Below are positions 1 to 6,689 of a stretch of DNA of 39,494 bases, in pieces (within the stretch, counting starts at the first letter, position 1; each line of letters begins with the position of its first letter). Under the pieces are notes generated by a model. It was not told the DNA's origin, ran no database searches, and was given only the letters and a program-made list of their open reading frames with translations. A program made the translations under genes and the position numbers. This stretch comes from Brevundimonas diminuta 3F5N. GTDB taxonomy: Bacteria > Pseudomonadota > Alphaproteobacteria > Caulobacterales > Caulobacteraceae. The stretch covers positions 1 to 39,494 of the forward strand of contig NZ_FUIE01000009.1 of NCBI RefSeq assembly GCF_900163625.1, given 5' to 3'.

Positions 1-50
1 GGCGCCCCTCCCACAGGATCATGGCCAGGGCTTCGGGATGGGCTTCCTTC
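1..50. repeat. Inverted near-copy of nudC bases 551-600 (left arm)
   Basis: The reverse complement of 1-50 matches 551-600 at 48 of 50 positions, and the last 39 bases up to the window edge are identical. The match is in the same reading frame as nudC. The repeat may continue beyond the left edge. Confidence 0.8.
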
Positions 51-91
51 TTCCTGAAGACGCCGCCGAGAATCTTGCCGAGTATGCTCAT
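1..91 (-). CDS. 5' end of an unidentified protein, runs off the left edge
   Basis: An ATG at 91-89 on the minus strand is preceded by AGGAG about seven bases upstream. It opens a frame that stays open to the window edge (30 codons). The first 15 residues are a short hydrophobic and basic stretch ending in RKK. The next residues, EAHPEALAMILWEGR, are almost identical to NudC residues 29-43 encoded at 555-600, because bases 1-50 are an inverted near-copy of 551-600 (two mismatches). I do not recognise the N-terminal 15 residues. It may be a real gene fused to a nudC fragment, or an artefact of an inverted duplication or chimeric assembly. The good ribosome binding site favours genuine translation. 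Confidence 0.4.
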   Translation of the reverse strand, partial: MSILGKILGGVFRKKEAHPEALAMILWEGR

Positions 92-206
92 TCGCCTGCT
101 CCTGATCATGGGGATCGAAGCCCTTTCAGCGAATGAGGCGCGGCCCGGTTCCGTGAAGCTTGCGCGACGGCAGCTCATTCGTGGCAGGGAACGGCTACGC
201 GCAAAC

Positions 207-246
207 GCGCTCAAGCAGCTCGTGACCGCGTCACGAGTGGTAGCGC
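207..246. repeat. 40-nt REP-like hairpin element, copy 1
   Basis: The outer stem is GCGCT (207-211) with AGCGC (242-246). The conserved linker is CAAGCAG. The inner 8-bp stem is CTCGTGAC (219-226) with GTCACGAG (230-237) around a CGC loop. Copies with exactly the same 40-nt length lie at 253-292 and 20057-20096. Confidence 0.75.
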
Positions 247-252
247 ACAAAC

Positions 253-292
253 GCACTCAAGCAGTCGATCACCGCGTGATCGACGATAGCGC
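253..292. repeat. 40-nt REP-like hairpin element, copy 2
   Basis: It has the same plan as copy 1: GCACT outer arm, CAAGCAG linker, inner stem TCGATCAC (265-272) with GTGATCGA (276-283), CGC loop, and AGCGC outer arm. The inner stem differs in sequence from copy 1 yet pairs perfectly, so the pairing is conserved rather than the sequence. It lies just past the 3' end of the SRP RNA gene and might help end or protect that transcript. Confidence 0.75.
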
Positions 293-305
293 ACTAAAAT
301 ATCAG

Positions 306-397
306 GAAAGTAGAGACCGCGACCCGAAGGTGAATTCGTTGTGGCTGCTGCCTTCCGGCCCTGACCAGGTTGGCGAAGCCTTCGCCCGCGATCTCCG
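306..397 (-). ncRNA. ffs: Signal recognition particle RNA (4.5S-type)
   Basis: The minus strand reads GGTCAGGGCCGGAAGGCAG followed by CAGCC around 366-343. This is the universal SRP domain IV apical loop that binds Ffh (consensus GGUCAGG-N-CCGGAAGG-N-AGCAGCC). The flanks fold into the expected long hairpin: GAGATCGCG pairs with CGCGGTCTC over nine pairs with one G-U, and CGAAGG pairs with CCTTCG. The RNA joins Ffh to target nascent membrane proteins to FtsY and the membrane. The size of about 92 nt fits the small bacterial form. Ends are approximate: the 5' end is inferred from the promoter at 404-432 and the 3' end from the closing stem and the T-rich run after it. Small upstream reading frames overlapping this region are not supported. 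Confidence 0.9.
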
Positions 398-403
398 AGA
401 GGG

Positions 404-432
404 GATATGAAGGCGGACGGCGCGGGAATCAA
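404..432 (-). promoter_or_regulatory. Probable promoter of the SRP RNA gene
   Basis: On the minus strand TTGATTC (432-426) is followed after 14 nt by TTCATATC (411-404). This fits the Caulobacter housekeeping pattern (TTGACGS, 10-14 nt, GCTANAWC) moderately well. It predicts a start near 397, at the foot of the SRP RNA stem. Confidence 0.45.
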
Positions 433-470
433 GCCCTCCCCTGCACGCGTCGTCGGGGCTATGAAGCCTC

Positions 471-1394
471 ATGCCCTATCGCAACGCCTTTTCAGGCAAT
501 CCGCTCGACCGCTCCGGCGACCTTCGCAACGACGCCGCATGGCTGGCCGAGCAGGAAGCCAATCCCGAAGCCCTGGCCATGATCCTGTGGGAGGGGCGCC
601 CGCTGATCGAAACCCATGAGGGGGCCGAGCGGCTGGTCTGGCTGTCGCTGGGTCATGCGCGCGATCTGGCGCGCGACCGCGACATCTTCCTGGGCCTGTG
701 GAAGGGGGCGCCGGTCTTCGCCGCCGAGTTCGAAGGCTCCATCGACCCGACCAGCGGACCCGCCGGGGGGCTGGGCCGCTTCGTCGAAATGCGTGAGGCG
801 GCCATCGTCCTGCCCGAGGCCGACGCCGGCATCGCCGCCACGGCCAAGAGCCTGTTCGACTGGCGCCGCCGCCACGGCTTCTGCGCCGCCTGCGGCAAGG
901 CCACGGATCAGGCGTCCGGCGGCTGGAAGCGCGTCTGCCCGGCCTGCGGGACCGAGCATTTCCCGCGCGTTGATCCGGTCGTCATCATGCTGCCGGTCTA
1001 TAAGGGCGGCGCTGAACCCGTCTGCCTGCTGGGCCGTCAGGCCGCCTGGCCCGAGGGCCGAATGTCGGCCCTGGCCGGTTTCATGGAGCCGGGCGAAGCG
1101 ATCGAGGAGGCCTGCGCCCGCGAGGTGATGGAGGAGGCGGGGCTGACGGTGTCGGACGTGCGCTACCACTCCAGCCAGCCCTGGCCCTTCCCCGCCCAGT
1201 TGATGATCGGCCTGATCGCCGAGGTCACGACTGACGAGGCGGCCCCCGATCAGACCGAGCTGGAAGCCGTCGCCTGGCTGACGCGCAGCGAAGCGCGCGC
1301 CGTGCTGGACGAGACGCACCCGACCATCCATGCCCCGCCGCCCTACGCCATCGCGCGACGGCTGCTGGAAAGCTGGGCGCACGGCGAGGACTAA
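471..1394 (+). CDS. nudC: NAD(+) diphosphatase NudC (Nudix hydrolase)
   Basis: The 307-residue protein hydrolyses NAD(H) to NMN(H) and AMP, and in this family also removes NAD caps from RNA 5' ends. It has the NudC layout: an N-terminal domain, a four-cysteine zinc ribbon (C138, C141, C156, C159), and a Nudix box starting at G203 with the catalytic REVMEEAG segment (217-224). The family-defining SQPWPFP motif at 235-241 separates NudC from other Nudix enzymes. Family length is normal. The start is the first in-frame ATG giving a typical N terminus; no strong ribosome binding site is visible. A segment at 551-600 is duplicated in inverted form at the left edge. A 10-bp hairpin follows the stop codon. 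Confidence 0.93.
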   Translation: MPYRNAFSGNPLDRSGDLRNDAAWLAEQEANPEALAMILWEGRPLIETHEGAERLVWLSLGHARDLARDRDIFLGLWKGAPVFAAEFEGSIDPTSGPAGGLGRFVEMREAAIVLPEADAGIAATAKSLFDWRRRHGFCAACGKATDQASGGWKRVCPACGTEHFPRVDPVVIMLPVYKGGAEPVCLLGRQAAWPEGRMSALAGFMEPGEAIEEACAREVMEEAGLTVSDVRYHSSQPWPFPAQLMIGLIAEVTTDEAAPDQTELEAVAWLTRSEARAVLDETHPTIHAPPPYAIARRLLESWAHGED

Positions 1395-1419
1395 GCCCTC
1401 GGGACAAGGCCCGAGGGCT
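1394..1419. terminator. Hairpin between convergent genes
   Basis: AGCCCTCGGG (1394-1403) pairs perfectly with CCCGAGGGCT (1410-1419) around a 6-nt loop. It sits between the convergent ends of nudC and the nitroreductase gene. There is no clear T-run, so it may act as a shared terminator or a 3'-end stabiliser. Confidence 0.6.
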
Positions 1420-1426
1420 GACCGGC

Positions 1427-2041
1427 TTACAGGATCTGGGCGGCTTCCTCGAAGTCGAGGCGAGGCGAGCGCGGGAACAGGTTCTCGTCCGTGCCGTAGC
1501 CCAGGTTCATGATGAAGTTCGGCTCGACGTTGCTGTCGGGGAAGAACTCAGCCTTCACGCCTGCGGCGTCAAAGCCCGACATCGGACCGACATCCAGACC
1601 CAGGGCGCGTGCGGCGATGGTCAGATAGCCCCCTTGCAGCGAGGCGTTGCGGAAGGCGGCTTCACGACGGCCGGCTTCTTCCGGGAACCAGTCGCGAGCG
1701 CCCGGCGCGTGCGGGAACAGCTTGGGCAGGGTCTCATGAAAGTCGACGTCCTGGGCGATGATCAGATTGACCGGCGCGGCCAGGGTCTTGGCGCGGTTGC
1801 CCTCGGCCATGTGGGTCGACAGCCGGGCCTTGGCCTCGGGCGAGGTGACGAAGACGAAGCGGGCCGGGGTCATGTTGACCGCCGTCGGGCCGAACTTGGT
1901 CAGGTCGTAGAGCTTGCGGATCAGGGCTTCGGGCACGGGGCGGTCGCTCCAGCCGTTGCGGGTGCGCGCCTCGGTGAACAACTGGGCCAGAACCGGATCG
2001 GAGACCGGCGTGTCGCGGGTCGGAAGGGCGTCAAAGGCCAT
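1427..2041 (-). CDS. rutE: Nitroreductase family protein, RutE/HadB-like
   Basis: This 204-residue FMN-dependent oxidoreductase resembles the malonic semialdehyde reductase subgroup (RutE), which reduces 3-oxopropanoate to 3-hydroxypropanoate during pyrimidine breakdown. Supporting features are the N-terminal [11 protein letters not shown] segment, the [16 protein letters not shown] cofactor region, and the C-terminal [13 protein letters not shown] motif that marks this subgroup. No other rut gene is present in the window, so the physiological substrate is uncertain and a general quinone or nitro-compound reductase is possible. It is convergent with nudC. Its ATG lies 175 nt from the divergent ybaB start, leaving room for promoters in both directions. 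Confidence 0.8.
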   Translation of the reverse strand: MAFDALPTRDTPVSDPVLAQLFTEARTRNGWSDRPVPEALIRKLYDLTKFGPTAVNMTPARFVFVTSPEAKARLSTHMAEGNRAKTLAAPVNLIIAQDVDFHETLPKLFPHAPGARDWFPEEAGRREAAFRNASLQGGYLTIAARALGLDVGPMSGFDAAGVKAEFFPDSNVEPNFIMNLGYGTDENLFPRSPRLDFEEAAQIL

Positions 2042-2216
2042 CAGGGCTTCTCCAGAAACTGATTGGTAACTTCAAGTGTGGCTAATTAGGTTTGCGCTGC
2101 GACATCGTCAAGGGGATCGGCTACATTTGTTGTGACGAATGCTGAAACGACAGGTCGGGCAGGGCTTTCTTCGCCGGGGTCTGGAGCCGCGCGGCGCTTC
2201 GCCTTATCTAGAGGCC

Positions 2217-2546
2217 ATGAAAGACCTCAACGCCCTGATGCAACAGGCCCAGGCGATGCAGCAGAAGCTGCAGGACGCCCAGGCGAAAATGGCCGAATCC
2301 ACCGCCGAGGGCACCTCGGGCGGCGGCCTTGTCTCCATCGCCCTGAAAGGCCCCGGCGAGATCACCTCGGTGAAGATCGACGACAGCCTGATGGCCCCCG
2401 GCGAGGGCGAGATCCTGGCCGACCTGATCGTCGCCGCCCACGCCGACGCCAAGCGCAAGCTGGACGAGATCAACAACGCCCTGATGCGCGACGCCGCCGG
2501 GCCGATGGCCGGGATGAACATTCCGGGAATGCCGAAACTCTTCTGA
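2217..2546 (+). CDS. ybaB: YbaB/EbfC nucleoid-associated protein
   Basis: The 109-residue protein is a small DNA-binding dimer of the YbaB/EbfC family. An N-terminal amphipathic helix (LMQQAQAMQQKLQDAQAKM) is followed by a beta region (GGGLVSIALKGPGEITSVKID) and a C-terminal helix ending in PGMPKLF. The ATG at 2217 was chosen because it gives the normal family N terminus and follows AGAGG; a longer in-frame reading from 2139 lacks similarity. It overlaps recR by one base (TGATG), so the two are translationally coupled. In many bacteria dnaX precedes this pair, but here the upstream neighbour is an unrelated divergent gene. Confidence 0.92.
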   Translation: MKDLNALMQQAQAMQQKLQDAQAKMAESTAEGTSGGGLVSIALKGPGEITSVKIDDSLMAPGEGEILADLIVAAHADAKRKLDEINNALMRDAAGPMAGMNIPGMPKLF

Positions 2547-3163
2547 TGGCCGCTTCCGCCGGGCCGGAAATCGAACGGCTCATCAGCCTGCTGGCCAAGC
2601 TGCCGGGCATGGGGCCGCGCTCGGCTCGGCGCGCGGCGCTGGCCCTGCTGAAGCGGCGCGAGCAGTTGTTGGTCCCGCTGGCGGCGTCCTTGGCCGAGAC
2701 GGCGGACAAGGTCGTCAACTGCTCGGTCTGCGGTTCGCCCGATACGCGCGATCCCTGCTCGGTCTGCGCCGATCAGAGCCGCGACAACACCCTGATCTGC
2801 GTGGTCGAGGAGGCCGGCGCCCTGTGGGCGATGGAGCGCTCGGGCGCCTTTCGCGGCAAGTATCACGTCCTGGGCGGCCTGCTGTCCGCCCTGGACGGCG
2901 TCGGCCCTGAACAACTGCGCATCGCCGAACTGATCGGCCGAGTCAAAGGCGGAGAGATGGGCGGCGGGGAGGCGAGGGAAGTCGTCCTGGCCCTGCCCGC
3001 CACCGTCGACGGCCAGACCACGGCCCACTACCTGGCCGAGCGCCTGTCGGCGGCGGGGGTGCAGGTCACGTCGCTGGCGCGCGGCGTGCCCGTCGGCGGC
3101 GAGCTGGACTGGCTGGACGACGGCACCATCATCCAGGCATTGCGGGCGCGACGACCCGCTTAG
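2546..3163 (+). CDS. recR: Recombination mediator protein RecR
   Basis: The 205-residue protein acts with RecF and RecO to load RecA at single-strand gaps during recombinational repair. Visible features are the N-terminal helix-hairpin-helix (LLAKLPGMGPRSARRAALALL), a C4 zinc finger (CSVCGS then CSVCAD), a Toprim domain starting at NTLICVVEE, and the Walker-B-like C-terminal segment. Length is normal. The ATG at 2546 overlaps the ybaB stop. The stop codon overlaps the stop of the convergent yihY-type gene by four bases, leaving no intergenic space for a separate terminator. Confidence 0.97.
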   Translation: MAASAGPEIERLISLLAKLPGMGPRSARRAALALLKRREQLLVPLAASLAETADKVVNCSVCGSPDTRDPCSVCADQSRDNTLICVVEEAGALWAMERSGAFRGKYHVLGGLLSALDGVGPEQLRIAELIGRVKGGEMGGGEAREVVLALPATVDGQTTAHYLAERLSAAGVQVTSLARGVPVGGELDWLDDGTIIQALRARRPA

Positions 3164-4434
3164 GGCCTTCGCCTGATCCGCCGCCGCATCACGCGGTCGC
3201 CTAGCGCCTCGGCGTATTTCAAGGTGAAGGCCAGGGCGGCGGGATTGCCGCGTCGGGGACCGACCGAATCAGCCATCACCGCTCCGCGCTCGCCGAGCGG
3301 CAGGGGCGCGCCCGTGGTGGTGTCGAGCGCCGTCTGGTGCTCGATCTCGGCGTTCAGTCGGGCGCCCATCAGGATCACCTGCACCGAGAACCAGGTCCAC
3401 AGCAGGAAGCCCATGGCCGCCGCCAGCGGGCCGTAGGAATCGGTGCGGACGAAGGTGGTCAGAAACCAGCTGAACAGGAAGGACACCAGCAGGCTCAGGC
3501 CGGCCGCGAACAGCGCGCCCGGCGTCAGCCAGCGCCAGCGCGCCCGCGCTCGGCTCGGCCCCAGCCGGTAGATCAGGGCCAACGCCCCGACATAGCCGAA
3601 GAACAAGAGCGGCCAGCGCAGCGGCGCCAGATAGGCCCACTCGTCCTCCAGGCCGAATACGGCCAGCACCACGGGCACGCCGACCACCAGGGCCGAACTC
3701 AGCATCACCGCCGCCATGGCCGAGACGGTGAAGCCCATGCACACCAGATTGTAGATCACGATATTGCGCCGTTCGACCTCGTGATAGGCGAGGTTCAGGC
3801 CATAGAAGAGGGTCTTGATCCCCCCATTGGCCGCCCACAGCGTCAGCAGCAGGGTCCAGATCAGGGTGAAGGTCAGCTGGCCGGTGGAATTGCCCGCCAG
3901 CCGCGTCATCTCCGTTCCCAGGAACTGGGCCACGTTCGCCGGCAGCACCTCATAAAGGAAGCTGAGTTGGCCCCAGGCGTCGGCCGGATCGGCGAACAGG
4001 CCGTAGATGGTGACGAAGGCGCCCAGCGTCGGGAACAGGGCCAGCAGCAGGAAGAAGGTCACGCCCCCGGCGACGAAGCCGACACGGTCGCCGAAATAGC
4101 CCATGACCGTCCGCCACAGGATGTCGACCCAGCCCTTGTGCGGGATTTGCAGCGGCCGCTGGGCCAGGCGGCCGCGGCCGGGCTCTTCGGCGTCATAGTC
4201 CTCGGGCGTGGGATCGCGCGGGGGCAGGGGCTCGGGCCGCTGGGGCCGCAGCTCCAGGCCGAAGCGATGGCCTTGAGTATAGAGCAGGTGCGCCGCCGTG
4301 GCGCCGGTCGCCAGTCCGCCCGCCGCCGCGGCCAGATACCGCAGCAGCCCGCCCGCCGCCCCGTGTGCGCCACCCGCCGCACGGCGCTTCCGGGCGCTCG
4401 ACGCGCGATGATTCGACCGTGGTTTCATCCCCAT
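3160..4434 (-). CDS. YihY/BrkB family inner membrane protein
   Basis: The 424-residue integral membrane protein belongs to the YihY/virulence factor BrkB family, whose function is unsettled. About 80 polar, proline- and arginine-rich N-terminal residues precede the domain. It begins with the WVDILWRTVMGYFGDRVGFVAGGVTFF segment typical of the family, followed by about six membrane segments and the late LLWTWFSVQVILMGARLNAEIE motif. The ATG at 4434 is preferred because AAGGG lies just upstream. The longer reading from 4497 would leave only nine bases to the divergent prmC start. The C terminus overlaps recR by four bases, stop on stop. Confidence 0.88.
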   Translation of the reverse strand: MGMKPRSNHRASSARKRRAAGGAHGAAGGLLRYLAAAAGGLATGATAAHLLYTQGHRFGLELRPQRPEPLPPRDPTPEDYDAEEPGRGRLAQRPLQIPHKGWVDILWRTVMGYFGDRVGFVAGGVTFFLLLALFPTLGAFVTIYGLFADPADAWGQLSFLYEVLPANVAQFLGTEMTRLAGNSTGQLTFTLIWTLLLTLWAANGGIKTLFYGLNLAYHEVERRNIVIYNLVCMGFTVSAMAAVMLSSALVVGVPVVLAVFGLEDEWAYLAPLRWPLLFFGYVGALALIYRLGPSRARARWRWLTPGALFAAGLSLLVSFLFSWFLTTFVRTDSYGPLAAAMGFLLWTWFSVQVILMGARLNAEIEHQTALDTTTGAPLPLGERGAVMADSVGPRRGNPAALAFTLKYAEALGDRVMRRRIRRRP

Positions 4435-4506
4435 TCGCCCTTCAACGGCCACGCTGTCGGGCCGTTCCGTCTTGAAATCATCTCTTACAGACCCCAATCA
4501 CCGGGA

Positions 4507-5415
4507 ATGTCCGATCAGAACACCCCACCGACCCTGCTGACCGCCTGGAAAGGCGCCCAGGCGCGCCTGAAGGCCGCCGGCATCGACAGCCCCTCCATCG
4601 ACGCGCGCCTGATGCTTGAGGCGGCGACGGGCGCGGGCCGTGTCGATATCCTGAACGACCCCTACCGTGCGCTCAGTCCTGAGCAAACCCTGGCGCTGGA
4701 CGCCATGGTGGATCGCCGCCTGCGCCGCGAGCCGGTGTCGCGCATCCTGGGACGCAAGGGCTTCTGGAAGATCATGCTGAACGTCACCCCCGACGTGCTC
4801 AGCCCGCGTCCCGACACCGAGACGGTGGTGGACGTCATCGTCCGCGCCTTCCCGCCCAACAGCGCCTTCGACATGGCCGACCTGGGCACGGGTTCGGGCG
4901 CCATCCTGCTGGCCGCCCTGGCCGAGCGGCGCGGCGCGCGCGGCGTCGGCACTGACATCTCGACCGAGGCCATCGCCGTGGCGCGCGAGAACGCGGCCAA
5001 TCTGGATCTGAACCACCGCTGCACCTTCATGCGGACCGACTGGGCGGCGGGCTTCGCCGACGACAGTTTCGACCTGGTGGTGTCCAACCCGCCCTACATC
5101 CCCAGCGGCGACATCGCCGGTCTGGATCCCGAGGTGCGCGAGCATGACCCGCACCTGGCCCTGGACGGCGGTCCGGACGGGTTGCAGCCCTATCGCGACC
5201 TGGCGCCCGAGATCGCCCGCATCCTGCGCCCCGAAGGCGTCTTCGCTGTCGAGATCGGCTGGGACCAGGGCGATGCGGTCAAGGCCCTGTTCGAGACGGC
5301 GGGCTTCACCGACGTCAAGGTTGTGAAGGACCTGTCGGATCGCGACCGCGTCGTCACCAACGGTCCGGACCCGCGCGTGGGCCCGATCCCCGAGGCTGAA
5401 GCGCCGCTGCAATAA
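4507..5415 (+). CDS. prmC: Peptide chain release factor N5-glutamine methyltransferase
   Basis: The 302-residue enzyme methylates the glutamine of the GGQ motif in release factors RF1 and RF2 using S-adenosylmethionine. An N-terminal helical substrate-binding domain is followed by a Rossmann methyltransferase domain with the SAM motif DLGTGSGA (125-132) and the catalytic NPPY (194-197). The segment EPVSRILGRKGFWK and the SPRPDTE motif are also diagnostic. The ATG at 4507 was chosen because it gives the standard N terminus. In many alphaproteobacteria prmC lies with prfA and a DUF4167 gene; here the DUF4167 gene follows but prfA is not in the window. A good promoter for the next gene begins right after the stop. 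Confidence 0.95.
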   Translation: MSDQNTPPTLLTAWKGAQARLKAAGIDSPSIDARLMLEAATGAGRVDILNDPYRALSPEQTLALDAMVDRRLRREPVSRILGRKGFWKIMLNVTPDVLSPRPDTETVVDVIVRAFPPNSAFDMADLGTGSGAILLAALAERRGARGVGTDISTEAIAVARENAANLDLNHRCTFMRTDWAAGFADDSFDLVVSNPPYIPSGDIAGLDPEVREHDPHLALDGGPDGLQPYRDLAPEIARILRPEGVFAVEIGWDQGDAVKALFETAGFTDVKVVKDLSDRDRVVTNGPDPRVGPIPEAEAPLQ

Positions 5416-5421
5416 AAACCC

Positions 5422-5450
5422 TTGGAAAGCGTCTCTCTGCGCGCTAAGTC
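5422..5450 (+). promoter_or_regulatory. Probable housekeeping promoter of the DUF4167 gene
   Basis: TTGGAAA (5422-5428) is followed after 14 nt by GCTAAGTC (5443-5450), which differs from the Caulobacter -10 consensus GCTANAWC at one position. The predicted start near 5457 gives a leader of about 218 nt before the ATG at 5675. Confidence 0.6.
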
Positions 5451-5456
5451 CGTGTT

Positions 5457-5674
5457 GTTCCCCATTCAAACGCATCCTTTTCGGGCAGGTTCGCTCGTTT
5501 AAGCGCGTCTGGGTTCAGTGATGGCCGCGCCCCTAAGACGGACGCGGCGGACCACGGGGGACACACGGTTTTCCGAACAGCTCGCACCGGGGATTGGCCC
5601 CGAACGAACGGAACGACGAACAGGGTCCCGACCGTCCTTTATGACGGCGGCCCGCACCAGCACGGTAAGCTCCG
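5457..5674 (+). promoter_or_regulatory. Long 5' leader of the DUF4167 gene
   Basis: The stretch holds no convincing gene. It contains a small hairpin around 5586-5600 (CGGGG, 5-nt loop, CCCCG) and GC-rich segments that can pair. Length and structure suggest post-transcriptional control, but no known riboswitch class is recognised. Confidence 0.35.
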
Positions 5675-6607
5675 ATGAGAGATTTCAAGGGCATGAAGCG
5701 TCAACGCGGACGCAACCGTAAGCCCGGCGGCGGTAATAACGCCAACGCGACCAATCCGAACCGGTCGTGGGATTCGCAAGGTCCCGAGAACATCAAGGTC
5801 CGGGGCAACGCTCAGACCGTCTATGAACGCTATATGCAGCTGGCGCGCGACGCCGCGGCCGCCGGCGACCGCGTTCTGGCCGAAAACTACACCCAGCACG
5901 CCGAGCACTATTTCCGCGTGTTGCGCGCGCTTCAGCCGCAGCGCTCGGTCAGCGAAATCGCCCAGCGCGAACAGGCGGGCCAGGGTTTCGACATCGACTT
6001 CGAAGATGAATCCGGCGCTCAGGCGGCGGCCATCATCGCAGCGGCCCAGGCCGAGCAGCAGAAGGCCGAGGACGAGGCGCGCCGCCAGGCTGAACGCGCT
6101 GAGCGCGAGGCCAACCGCGATCGCGAACCGCGTGAGCCCCGCGAACCCCGTGAACCGCGCGAGCCTCGTGAAAACGGCGACGTCGACAACCGCGAAGGCG
6201 GTCGCCGCGAAACCCGCCGTGAGCGCTGGGAGCGCCGCCGTGAGGAGCGCAACCGTCGTTTCGAGAACGGCGAATCCGACAATGGGGCCGATGACGACGC
6301 CGGCCAGGACGACAGCCAGCCTTTCGAAACCGCTTCGGAGGTTTCGGCCGACGAGCGTCCGCATGAGGCGCCGGCCGTCGAGGCCGGAGCAGAGTCCGAC
6401 GCCCCGGCCGCCAAGGCGCCCCGCGCCCCGCGTCGTCCTCGCGCGACCGCGGCCAAGGATGAAGCGGCCAGCGACGACGCGGCGGCCCTGCCGGGTTTTC
6501 TGACCCGTCCGACGGCGATCGAGGAAACGGCGTCGGATGACGAGACGCCCGCCCCGCGCACCCGCCGCCCGCGCCGCAAGGCTGAGACGGCCGCCGACGA
6601 CGAATAA
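5675..6607 (+). CDS. DUF4167 domain-containing protein
   Basis: The 310-residue protein carries the alphaproteobacterial DUF4167 domain at its N terminus (roughly residues 5-90). Marks are the RGRNRKPGG start, the NRSWDSQGPENIKVRGNAQTV-type core and the ENYTQHAEHYFRVLRAL helix. The rest is low-complexity and highly charged, including seven tandem Arg-Glu-Pro units near residues 149-165, encoded by 9-bp repeats. Acidic and Pro/Ala/Arg-rich tails follow. The basic N terminus and disordered tail suggest nucleic-acid binding, but no function is established that I know of. A terminator-like hairpin follows at 6615-6643. Confidence 0.85.
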   Translation: MRDFKGMKRQRGRNRKPGGGNNANATNPNRSWDSQGPENIKVRGNAQTVYERYMQLARDAAAAGDRVLAENYTQHAEHYFRVLRALQPQRSVSEIAQREQAGQGFDIDFEDESGAQAAAIIAAAQAEQQKAEDEARRQAERAEREANRDREPREPREPREPREPRENGDVDNREGGRRETRRERWERRREERNRRFENGESDNGADDDAGQDDSQPFETASEVSADERPHEAPAVEAGAESDAPAAKAPRAPRRPRATAAKDEAASDDAAALPGFLTRPTAIEETASDDETPAPRTRRPRRKAETAADDE

Positions 6608-6614
6608 GGCGGCG

Positions 6615-6643
6615 ACACAACCCAAACGGGTGTGTTCATTTTA
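6615..6643 (+). terminator. Rho-independent terminator after the DUF4167 gene
   Basis: ACACAACCC pairs with GGGTGTGT (one bulged A) around an AAAC loop, followed by TCATTTT. It lies eight bases past the stop codon. Confidence 0.65.
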
Positions 6644-6689
6644 ATGCAACCAATTACACGTCACTCTCGATCTATCGGGAGGACGTGTG

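Noticed and set aside
211..432. Small minus-strand reading frame over the SRP RNA region
   Set aside because: It overlaps the SRP RNA and both tandem hairpins and has no protein-like pattern; the RNA call explains the sequence better.
2139..2546. Longer reading of ybaB from 2139
   Set aside because: The extra 26 residues have no similarity to the family, and the ATG at 2217 has a ribosome binding site and gives the standard N terminus.
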